From Flavobacteriaceae bacterium MAR_2010_72 (GTDB taxonomy: Bacteria; Bacteroidota; Bacteroidia; Flavobacteriales; Flavobacteriaceae), in contig QXCW01000002.1 of assembly GCA_003550275.1 (NCBI GenBank), forward strand, positions 496,001 through 560,000: a stretch of 64,000 nucleotides of DNA, read 5' to 3'. Position 1 is the first letter of the stretch; the number at the start of each line of letters is the position of its first letter. The notes beneath the pieces were generated by a model that did not search any database, was not told the DNA's origin, and saw only the letters and a program-made list of their open reading frames with translations. Position numbers and translations under genes: made by a program. Shown one piece after another: positions 35,846 through 43,072 of the stretch.

Positions 35846-35875
35846 TTGAAAGCCATAAAGCTTTCAGTATCTTTG
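35846..35875 (+). promoter_or_regulatory. Consensus -33/-7 promoter with a palindrome in its spacer
   Basis: TTG (35846-35848) and TATCTTTG (35868-35875) are separated by exactly 19 bp, a full match to the Bacteroidota promoter consensus. The start site would be near 35882, giving a leader under 10 nt before the ATG at 35890. TGAAAGC (35847-35853) and GCTTTCA (35860-35866) form a perfect 7-bp inverted repeat inside the spacer, which could be a repressor site. Confidence 0.6.
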
Positions 35876-35889
35876 AAAAAAATTAAACC

Positions 35890-36768
35890 ATGAGTAGACA
35901 TCAAGGAAGTGATAGAGGAGGAAAGCCTTCAGCTAGGAGTCAGAAAAACGGGAATGAAAAATCTTCAGGTCGAGGTCGAGATAGCAGTAAGAGCAAAAGT
36001 TTTGCCAGAGGGAATGCGCCTATTCGTAAAAAAACGCAAGTGCCTAAGACAGTTTCAAATCCAGACGAAATACGTTTAAATAAATACATAGCGAATTCAG
36101 GAGTTTGTTCGCGTCGAGAAGCTGATACAAATATTGCTACAGGTTTGGTTACGGTAAATGGAAAAGTGGTAACCGAAATGGGTTATAAAGTGAAGTTGGA
36201 TGATGAAGTACGCTTCGACGGTGCTAGAATCAACCCGGAAAAAAAGGCCTATGTGCTTCTCAATAAACCTAAAGGCTTTGCCACAACTACAAGTGAGAGC
36301 AAAGGCAAAACGGTAATGGACTTAGTGGCCAATTCTACCAGTTCACGAATTAAACCAATTGGACGATTAGGTAGAAATTCTACCGGTTTATTGCTGTTCA
36401 CCAACGATGAAACCATTGTGAAAAAGTTTACAAGCTCTAAAAATGGCGTGGTGCGCTTATTTCATATTGAATTGGATAAAAACCTTAAATTTGAAGACCT
36501 TAAAAAGATACAAGAAGGACTTAAAATTGAAGGTGAACAAATATCTATTGAAGAGATTAGTTATATTGATGGTGCTTCAAAGAAGGAAGTTGGCTTGAAA
36601 CTCAAGCATACTGGAAATAACGTCATTCGTACGATTTTCAGCCATTTAAAATATGAGATTATAAAGGTTGATTGTGTGGCAATTGGCCATCTTACTAAAA
36701 AGGATATCCCTCGTGGACACTGGAAACATTTAACAACACAGGAAATCAATACCCTTAAAATGTTATAA
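35890..36768 (+). CDS. Pseudouridine synthase paralogue (RsuA/RluB type) lacking the catalytic Asp
   Basis: This 292-residue protein has a disordered basic Ser/Arg/Lys-rich N-terminus (1-55), an S4 RNA-binding domain (IRLNKYIANSGVCSRREADT, 61-80) and a pseudouridine-synthase domain (YVLLNKPKGF onward). The family's active-site motif GRLDxxTxGLL reads GRLGRNSTGLLLF here, with Gly161 (codon GGT at 36370-36372) in place of the essential Asp. The RNA-contact motif NxxxRRxFxxLGY is also altered (NNVIRTIFSHLKYE). It ends in the usual PRGHWKHLT. It may be an RNA-binding paralogue without catalysis. It has its own strong promoter. Confidence 0.85.
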   Translation: MSRHQGSDRGGKPSARSQKNGNEKSSGRGRDSSKSKSFARGNAPIRKKTQVPKTVSNPDEIRLNKYIANSGVCSRREADTNIATGLVTVNGKVVTEMGYKVKLDDEVRFDGARINPEKKAYVLLNKPKGFATTTSESKGKTVMDLVANSTSSRIKPIGRLGRNSTGLLLFTNDETIVKKFTSSKNGVVRLFHIELDKNLKFEDLKKIQEGLKIEGEQISIEEISYIDGASKKEVGLKLKHTGNNVIRTIFSHLKYEIIKVDCVAIGHLTKKDIPRGHWKHLTTQEINTLKML

Positions 36769-37066
36769 CAGAAAAAAAATATAAAATACGCTTTAAATTA
36801 ATTTTTTTATATTTCATTTGTATAAGCAACAGCTAAACATAATGGTACATGTTTTTAAGTTTAAACTTTTTAGGCTTATAAAGTCGATTTCAAAGGGGAC
36901 TTACTGGATAAGAGTTAAAAGTTTACAACAATCTTCAAATTGGTCTATTACTTCAAGTCAGCACAGTAATGGTTTTGTGCCTACAACCCACACGCAAATA
37001 CGAATTTGATTTGGCAGGCATTTACATCGAAATAAAGACCATTTTTATAAACTGTAAACATTAATA
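36769..37066. other. 298-bp intergenic region without a convincing gene
   Basis: I see no gene here. A 63-codon frame at 36818-37009 has no family signature and a low-complexity basic composition, and I do not call it. A weak hairpin (GCACA at 36961-36965, TGTGC at 36976-36980) is present. No -33/-7 pair with good spacing precedes the arginine decarboxylase gene, although the region must hold its promoter unless it is read from the upstream gene. Confidence 0.5.
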
Positions 37067-38467
37067 ATGAACACTAAATATATTGATTTAATAAATCAAA
37101 CTTTCTATTTCCCTCAAGAAGAGTTTAAACTTGAGGACAAACACTTGCAATTTCACGATATTGATTTGATGCAGTTGGTTGAAGATTATGGTTCTCCATT
37201 AAAATTCACCTATCTGCCTCAAATCTCTACCAATATCAACCGAGCTAAAGACTGGTTTGCAAAAGCTATTAAGAAGAACAAGTACAAAGGCAAATACAGT
37301 TATTGTTATTGTACTAAAAGTTCGCATTTTAAGCATGTACTCAATGAAGCCTTAAAAAACGATATTCACATTGAGACCTCTTCCGCATTTGATATTGATA
37401 TCGTACAGCGACTTAAGGCTGAAGGTAAAATCACAGATAAAACCTATGTGATAAGTAATGGGTTTAAACGAGCACAGTACGTTTCAAATATTGCGCAGTT
37501 AATTAATGGCGGACATAAAAATTGTATTCCTATTATTGATAATTACGAAGAGATTGAGTTATTATCTCAAGAGATTAAAGGTAAATTTAATATAGGGATT
37601 CGTATAGCTTCAGAAGAAGAACCAAAATTTGAATTCTACACCTCTAGACTTGGTATTGGTTATAAGAATATAGTTCCCTTCTATAATCGTCAAATAAAAG
37701 ACAATAAAAAAGTAAAGTTGAAAATGCTTCACTTTTTTATAAATACAGGTATTAGGGACAACGCTTATTATTGGAATGAACTTTCTAAATGTTTAAAAGT
37801 TTATACAAGTCTCAAACACGTTTGCCCGTCGTTGGATAGCTTGAATATTGGTGGAGGCTTCCCAATTAAAAATTCATTGGCATTTGATTTTGATTATGAA
37901 TATATGGTTGATGAAATCATCAATCAAATTAAATTGGCATGTGAAGAAGAGGAAGTCCCAGTGCCTAATATTTTTACTGAATTTGGAAGTTTTACTGTAG
38001 GCGAAAGCGGAGGAGCCATTTATGAAGTACTCTATCAAAAACAGCAAAACGACAGGGAAAAATGGAATATGATTAATTCATCATTCATTACTACACTGCC
38101 AGACACTTGGGCTATAAATAAACGCTTTATTATGCTTCCCATTAATAGATGGTATGACAGCTACGAACGCGTGCTGTTAGGAGGGTTGACCTGTGACAGT
38201 GACGATTATTACAATAGTGAGCAGCACATGAATGCAATTTATTTACCCAAATACAATAAAGATAAACCTTTGTATCTTGGATTTTTCAATACGGGCGCTT
38301 ATCAAGAGACTATTGGCGGATTTGGAGGATTACAACATTGTTTAATACCTTCACCAAAACATATTTTGATCGATAAAGATCAAGATGGTAATATAACAAC
38401 AGAATTATTTAGTGAACAACAAACAAGTGAAGACTTACTTAAAATTTTAGGTTACAATGGACAATAA
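37067..38467 (+). CDS. Biosynthetic arginine decarboxylase (short, PLP fold III)
   Basis: The 466-residue protein belongs to the alanine-racemase-fold PLP decarboxylases. The PLP lysine is Lys84 in SYCYCTKSSHFKHVL, and other landmarks are IETSSAFDIDIV, LNIGGGFPIKN, FTEFGSFTVGESGG and the CDSDDYY-type active-site Cys (GLTCDSDDYYNS). It is shorter than the classic E. coli SpeA (about 650 residues). The agmatinase gene overlaps it by 11 bp, which strongly supports arginine to agmatine as the reaction. Diaminopimelate or carboxynorspermidine decarboxylase are less likely alternatives. Confidence 0.85.
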   Translation: MNTKYIDLINQTFYFPQEEFKLEDKHLQFHDIDLMQLVEDYGSPLKFTYLPQISTNINRAKDWFAKAIKKNKYKGKYSYCYCTKSSHFKHVLNEALKNDIHIETSSAFDIDIVQRLKAEGKITDKTYVISNGFKRAQYVSNIAQLINGGHKNCIPIIDNYEEIELLSQEIKGKFNIGIRIASEEEPKFEFYTSRLGIGYKNIVPFYNRQIKDNKKVKLKMLHFFINTGIRDNAYYWNELSKCLKVYTSLKHVCPSLDSLNIGGGFPIKNSLAFDFDYEYMVDEIINQIKLACEEEEVPVPNIFTEFGSFTVGESGGAIYEVLYQKQQNDREKWNMINSSFITTLPDTWAINKRFIMLPINRWYDSYERVLLGGLTCDSDDYYNSEQHMNAIYLPKYNKDKPLYLGFFNTGAYQETIGGFGGLQHCLIPSPKHILIDKDQDGNITTELFSEQQTSEDLLKILGYNGQ

Positions 38468-39401
38468 AACGTATGCCGGCATACCAGAAGAGTTTGCAAA
38501 ATTAGAAACGGCAAAAATTGTATTAATTCCAGTTCCTTATGATGGAACTAGCACATGGCAAAAAGGTGCCGATAAAGGTCCTGAAGCGTTTTTGAATGCT
38601 TCCGAAAACATGGAGCTTTATGACATTGAAACTGGAACGGAAGTGTACCAACAAGGTGTGTTTTTGGCTGACCCGGTTACGGAGTCCAGTTCACCTGAAG
38701 CTATGGTTGAGGCTGTTCATAAAATCACAAAGCAGTATATTAAAAGAAACAAGTTTGTTACCATATTTGGTGGTGAGCACTCTGTTTCAATCGGTACAAT
38801 ACGAGCGTTTAATGAATGTTTTGATAATTTAACCGTGTTGCACATCGATGCGCACGCCGACTTACGTAAAGAATATGAAGGCACCAAATGCAATCACGCT
38901 TGCGCAGTTTACGAGGCCAATCAAAACACGAATCTAATTCAGGTTGGTATTCGCTCTATGGATAGTATCGAAAAAACGGTGATGGATGAAGAAAAAGTTT
39001 ATTTTGCCCATGAAATGGCAGTTGACGATGCTTGGATGGATAGTGCCATAGACCAAATGACAGACAATGTATTTATAACGTTTGATTTGGATGCATTTGA
39101 TCCATCAATTATGCCGTCAACAGGCACACCCGAACCAGGAGGCTTATTTTGGTATGAAACTCTAGATTTCCTAAAGCAGGTTTTTGCTGAAAAAAATGTT
39201 GTTGGCTTTGATATCGTAGAACTTTGTCCAAATAAAGTAGATAAATCGTCCGACTTTTTAGCGGCTAAACTTTATTATAAAATGTTGAGCTATAAGTTTG
39301 CCGAAGACGATATTAATGACGGCTATGAAAGTAATTTGAATGAATACGGTTCGTCTAGTATAAATAAATTTTCTAAATTTAACGATGACGATGAAGACTA
39401 A
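38457..39401 (+). CDS. speB: Agmatinase (ureohydrolase family)
   Basis: The 314-residue enzyme hydrolyses agmatine to putrescine and urea. Mn ligands are readable: His108 (GGEHSVSIG), Asp131, His133 and Asp135 (HIDAHADLR), and Asp210 and Asp212 (FDLDAFDPS). It overlaps both neighbouring genes (11 bp with the decarboxylase, 17 bp with the DHS-like gene), so the three are a translationally linked polyamine operon. The C-terminus adds an acidic Asn/Asp/Ser-rich tail of about 25 residues. Confidence 0.93.
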   Translation: MDNKTYAGIPEEFAKLETAKIVLIPVPYDGTSTWQKGADKGPEAFLNASENMELYDIETGTEVYQQGVFLADPVTESSSPEAMVEAVHKITKQYIKRNKFVTIFGGEHSVSIGTIRAFNECFDNLTVLHIDAHADLRKEYEGTKCNHACAVYEANQNTNLIQVGIRSMDSIEKTVMDEEKVYFAHEMAVDDAWMDSAIDQMTDNVFITFDLDAFDPSIMPSTGTPEPGGLFWYETLDFLKQVFAEKNVVGFDIVELCPNKVDKSSDFLAAKLYYKMLSYKFAEDDINDGYESNLNEYGSSSINKFSKFNDDDED

Positions 39402-40365
39402 AGGTCACATATCCAATTTTATAGAGAAGTATTATTTGCATTTCAATGCAGCAGCATTGGTTGATGCTGCTAAAGCCTACGAGGCACAATTAGAACAGGG
39501 TTCTAAAATGTTGGTATCCTTGGCAGGAGCTATGAGTACTGCCGAAATAGGAAAGATTTTTGCTGAAATCATACGTCATGATAAAGTGCAAATTATCTCA
39601 TGTACTGGAGCAAATCTGGAAGAAGATATTATGAATTTGGTCGCCCATTCTCATTATAAACGCGTTCCTAATTATAGAGATTTAACGCCTCAAGAGGAAT
39701 GGGATCTTTTAGAGAAAGGCCTAAATCGGGTAACTGATACCTGTATTCCAGAAGAAGAAGCCTTCAGACGCCTACAAAAGCACATTTATAACATCTGGAA
39801 AGAGGCTGAAGATAAAGGTGAGCGCTATTTTCCTCATGAGTTTATGTATAAAATGTTATTGAGTGGTGTGCTCGAAGAATATTATGAAATTGATATAAAA
39901 GATTCTTGGATGTATGCTGCAGCAGAGAAAAATTTACCTATAATTGTACCAGGATGGGAAGATAGTACCATGGGTAATATCTTCGCAAGCTACGTTCTTA
40001 AAGGTGAATTGAAAGCTAGCACTATGAAATCGGGTATTGAATACATGACATTTTTAGCCGATTGGTACACCGATAATTCAAAAAATGGAATTGGATTTTT
40101 TCAAATTGGAGGAGGTATAGCTGGAGATTTTCCAATTTGTGTTGTACCCATGTTGTACCAAGATATGGAACGAACCGATACACCATTTTGGAGTTATTTT
40201 TGCCAAATAAGTGATTCGACCACGAGTTATGGATCGTATTCTGGAGCTGTTCCAAACGAAAAAATAACCTGGGGTAAATTAGATATAAATACACCAAAAT
40301 TTATAATAGAAAGTGATGCTACAATTGTTGCACCACTTATATTTGCCTACCTATTAGACATGTAA
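39385..40365 (+). CDS. Deoxyhypusine-synthase-like enzyme of a bacterial polyamine operon
   Basis: This 326-residue protein belongs to the DHS family, which transfers the aminobutyl group of spermidine with NAD. The catalytic lysine is conserved as Lys298 in ITWGKLDI, and the family's NAD-binding segments are present (LVSLAGAMSTAEIG; SCTGANLEEDIMNLVAH). Bacteria have no eIF5A, so the eukaryotic reaction does not apply. Bacterial members are thought to make homospermidine or related polyamines. It lies directly behind arginine decarboxylase and agmatinase, which supply putrescine. The ATG at 39391 (third codon) is an alternative start. Confidence 0.87.
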   Translation: MTMKTKGHISNFIEKYYLHFNAAALVDAAKAYEAQLEQGSKMLVSLAGAMSTAEIGKIFAEIIRHDKVQIISCTGANLEEDIMNLVAHSHYKRVPNYRDLTPQEEWDLLEKGLNRVTDTCIPEEEAFRRLQKHIYNIWKEAEDKGERYFPHEFMYKMLLSGVLEEYYEIDIKDSWMYAAAEKNLPIIVPGWEDSTMGNIFASYVLKGELKASTMKSGIEYMTFLADWYTDNSKNGIGFFQIGGGIAGDFPICVVPMLYQDMERTDTPFWSYFCQISDSTTSYGSYSGAVPNEKITWGKLDINTPKFIIESDATIVAPLIFAYLLDM

Positions 40366-40367
40366 TT

Positions 40368-40706
40368 ATGAACAGTAAAAGAGACAACCTTAAACGAGTT
40401 ATAGTCGATTTTAAGAAATTGACCCCAGAAATTTTAGCGTTACTGGTCGAAAAATACCCAGATGGTTATGATGACGACAACATTATTACCTTTAGAAATG
40501 CTAATAACGAAATTGTAGAAGCCGTTGAAGTGACTACTGAAGACACCAAATATCTGGTTAAAGTGAGCACTAAATTGCAAGTCACAATGGAAAATTATGA
40601 TGAAGATGATTATGAAGATTTTGAAGATGATGATCCAGAAGCTGTTCAAGACCCAGAGTTAACACCTGAAGATGACTTGGGGGAAGATGATGATATGGAT
40701 ATGTAA
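40368..40706 (+). CDS. Small acidic protein following the DHS-like gene
   Basis: The 112-residue protein starts 3 bp after the DHS-like stop codon. The N-terminal half is a mixed domain (VDFKKLTPEILALLVEKYPDGYDDDN), and the C-terminal third is a run of Asp and Glu (about residues 78-112, DEDDYEDFEDDD and DLGEDDDMDM). It has no signal peptide or membrane segment. I do not recognise a function. Its close linkage to polyamine genes and strongly negative tail suggest it could bind cationic partners, but this is inference. Confidence 0.75.
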   Translation: MNSKRDNLKRVIVDFKKLTPEILALLVEKYPDGYDDDNIITFRNANNEIVEAVEVTTEDTKYLVKVSTKLQVTMENYDEDDYEDFEDDDPEAVQDPELTPEDDLGEDDDMDM

Positions 40707-40787
40707 TATGTTTACATTCATAAAAAAATCTGCGCACTCTATATTGGGTAACCAAAAAATTCCTAACTTTATGTAAATTATTTGCTT

Positions 40788-41201
40788 ATGGCAGCTCAAT
40801 TCCATTTAGCCTTACCTTGTTTAAGTATAAGTAAAACAAGGGCTTTTTATAGTGATTTACTTGGAGCTCAAATTGGACGCTCTTCAGTAAAATGGATTGA
40901 TGTGAATTTCTATAACCATCAAATTACCTTTACTGAAAGTGGACCATTTAACTTTGACTCTAAAAGTTATTCGTTTAATGGTTATGTTTTGCCTTCATTC
41001 CATTTTGGGATTATCTTAAATCGCCAGGAGTGGACCAAGGTACAAAACTTGTTAAATTCAAAGAAAATCAATAGTGTTGCCGAAGTTAAATTCTTGGACG
41101 GTAAAACAGGTGAACACGAATCGTTTTTTGTGAAAGACCCTAATGGTTATATGGTAGAATTTAAATGTTTTACAAAATCTCATGAAGTTTTTGAGCCTTA
41201 A
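40788..41201 (+). CDS. VOC-family (glyoxalase/dioxygenase superfamily) protein
   Basis: The open frame reaches back to a TTG at 40782, but the ATG at 40788 (MAAQFHLALPCL) gives the normal family N-terminus and 137 residues. The two beta-alpha-beta-beta-beta modules show FHLALPCLSISKTRAFYSDLLG, YVLPSFHFGIIL and FFVKDPNGYMVEFKCF, with His7, His and Glu as likely metal ligands. Substrate is unknown. TTG at 40744-40746 and TAACTTTA at 40764-40771 (17-bp spacing) may form a promoter. Confidence 0.85.
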   Translation: MAAQFHLALPCLSISKTRAFYSDLLGAQIGRSSVKWIDVNFYNHQITFTESGPFNFDSKSYSFNGYVLPSFHFGIILNRQEWTKVQNLLNSKKINSVAEVKFLDGKTGEHESFFVKDPNGYMVEFKCFTKSHEVFEP

Positions 41202-41333
41202 AAGCCTATAGACCTTACTACACTTTTTATTATACCACGTGTTAGTTTCAATAATTGAAATTACTAAAAGCACAACGGACTTGTAGTGGCAAACTTCCGT
41301 AATCAAACAATACTAATTTTTATTTTAAAAACA

Positions 41334-41690
41334 ATGTTACAAAAATCAAAATTGATACTTACATTTTTAAGTTTATCACTTGCTTCATATGCATTTTCAA
41401 ATGTTAATGGAGCCAATCAAGACTCAACCACCATTATTGGTGAGTATGAAGGCCATGAAGATTATGGGTATAATTTTATTGCAACTCGTGACGATGATGA
41501 TTCAGAATATACCATTACCTTTCAAAAGGTAAATGATGATGTTCTTGCTCAATTCAATTTACAATCTGACGAGTTAATAGGCATGAAATTCAAAATCACT
41601 TATAAAGTCAAATTGGTCGTTACTAAAGACGAGAATGGCTTTGATGATGAAAATGAAATTTATACCATCACAGCATTAGAAAAAATGTAA
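41334..41690 (+). CDS. Small secreted protein of unknown function
   Basis: The frame opens at a GTG (41286), but the ATG at 41334 yields a clean signal peptide (MLQKSKLILTFLSLSLASYAFS). The mature part is about 95 residues, acidic (GYNFIATRDDDDSEYT) and beta-rich, probably a single domain exported to the periplasm or outside. It resembles no family I can name. A Rho-independent terminator begins 8 bp after its stop and extends into the convergent glycosyltransferase gene. Confidence 0.72.
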   Translation: MLQKSKLILTFLSLSLASYAFSNVNGANQDSTTIIGEYEGHEDYGYNFIATRDDDDSEYTITFQKVNDDVLAQFNLQSDELIGMKFKITYKVKLVVTKDENGFDDENEIYTITALEKM

Positions 41691-41693
41691 ATG

Positions 41694-43070
41694 TTATAAG
41701 GCTACTCTACTCGAGTGGCCTTTTTTAATGACAACTTCCCAAATAAATACACCAAAAACAATAAGGTATTCCAAGCCTATGATCCATAGATTTTCTTTGT
41801 TTTCGGCATTTGCATAAGCTAGGTAACTCAAAATAATCACACAACTCCAAACCAACGGGAATTTATATCTGGTAAAAATTGAAAGCAGCAATAGCGTTGC
41901 AATATACCAAGGATGCACGGTAGTTGCTGTGAAGTAATAAAATGATAAAACCAATAGCATCCCTGTTATTAATTGAATGTGTGTTTTGTTCTTTCTGAAA
42001 ATAGCAATTAAAAAAACAAATGCAATTACGAGTAAGATGATGTATTTTCCAATGATAGCGATTTCGTTATAACCTCTAAACGAGTACCCAATTTCCCTAG
42101 CGATGTAATACAAACTAGCATTAAATTCAAACCTTTGAAACCACAAAGCAACCGTATTGGTATAATTCAGAATAAATTGTGACGAATAAAAGGGAAGAAA
42201 AAAGAGCAAGGTTACTAATCCAACAATGGTATAAAAACCAAATGGATTTTTTAATCTTTTAAATACCGAAACAGATTGGTTTTTTAAAAAATGTTGAAAC
42301 AATAGAGGCAGAAAAATAAGCGGGATCAACTTCACCGAAACAGAGCATGCAAAAATAACTGCTGCCACCTTCCATTTACCACAATGCAGTAGGTACAAAC
42401 TCCAAACCAGAAAGAATAACATTAATCCTTCAAAATGAAGATTTCCAGTAAGTTCTATGATAATAAATGGGTTTAAAATATACCAGAATATATGGTGAAC
42501 AGGAATCTTAAGTCGTTCGAGCAATTTTTTGCCAAAGTAAAGTGTACCAAGGTCAGCCAAGATAATTATACAGCGCATAACCATAGCAGAACCTAAAATG
42601 CTCTTGCCTGCCAAGAGTCCAGCAATGGTAAAACAAAGCTGATTTAAAGGAGGATAATTAGTGAAATGACTGCCATTGAGTTCTCCCATGCCAGTGTATA
42701 ATTCCAAGGCTTGAAAAACAGGAAGCTCACCTTTTAAAATAAATGATTCTGGAGTATATAAATAGGGGTTTAATCCTTCCAAGATCATACGCCCATCCCA
42801 TATAAAGCGATAAAAATCTTGGGACAGGTTTGGAATTGCAAATAGAAAAATAAGCCTAAATCCAATTGCTATAACAAGTAAAAAATTAATACTATGCTTT
42901 TGTAATTGAATCAACTTATAGAACAGAAAAAACAACCCTAAATAAAGCGTAATTAATTTTAGATAGTCTGTTCGAGACAGATCGTAAGCAAATGAAATAT
43001 AAAACACAACACTTAAAAAAGCCAATAAAATTGGGATTTTATTTAGCTTTAAAAATGTTAAGTTAAACAT
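41694..43070 (-). CDS. Membrane glycosyltransferase (mannosyltransferase-like, GT87/GT-C type)
   Basis: The 458-residue protein has about 10-12 membrane segments and an early periplasmic loop with SQDFYRFIWDGRMILEGLNPYLY, where the Asp-rich region resembles the GT-C catalytic motif, and FTNYPPLNQL, seen in polyprenyl-phosphate mannose-dependent enzymes. It probably transfers a sugar from a lipid carrier. It is last of three leftward glycosyltransferase genes, 2 bp after the GT2 gene. The last codons (HSSRVAL) coincide with the terminator of the opposite gene. Confidence 0.8.
   Translation of the reverse strand: MFNLTFLKLNKIPILLAFLSVVFYISFAYDLSRTDYLKLITLYLGLFFLFYKLIQLQKHSINFLLVIAIGFRLIFLFAIPNLSQDFYRFIWDGRMILEGLNPYLYTPESFILKGELPVFQALELYTGMGELNGSHFTNYPPLNQLCFTIAGLLAGKSILGSAMVMRCIIILADLGTLYFGKKLLERLKIPVHHIFWYILNPFIIIELTGNLHFEGLMLFFLVWSLYLLHCGKWKVAAVIFACSVSVKLIPLIFLPLLFQHFLKNQSVSVFKRLKNPFGFYTIVGLVTLLFFLPFYSSQFILNYTNTVALWFQRFEFNASLYYIAREIGYSFRGYNEIAIIGKYIILLVIAFVFLIAIFRKNKTHIQLITGMLLVLSFYYFTATTVHPWYIATLLLLSIFTRYKFPLVWSCVIILSYLAYANAENKENLWIIGLEYLIVFGVFIWEVVIKKGHSSRVAL
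41698..41726 (+). terminator. Intrinsic terminator inside the 3' end of the opposite gene
   Basis: AAGGCTACTC (41698-41707) pairs with GAGTGGCCTT (41713-41722) over 10 bp, including one G-U pair, around a 5-nt loop and is followed by a T-run to 41726. It terminates the small secreted-protein gene. The same bases encode the last seven or eight residues of the convergent glycosyltransferase. Confidence 0.8.
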
Positions 43071-43072
43071 GT

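Noticed and set aside
36818-37009. 63-codon open frame between the pseudouridine synthase and arginine decarboxylase genes
   Set aside because: It has no family signature, a low-complexity basic composition and no promoter or ribosome-binding support; it could arise by chance in an AT-rich 298-bp gap.
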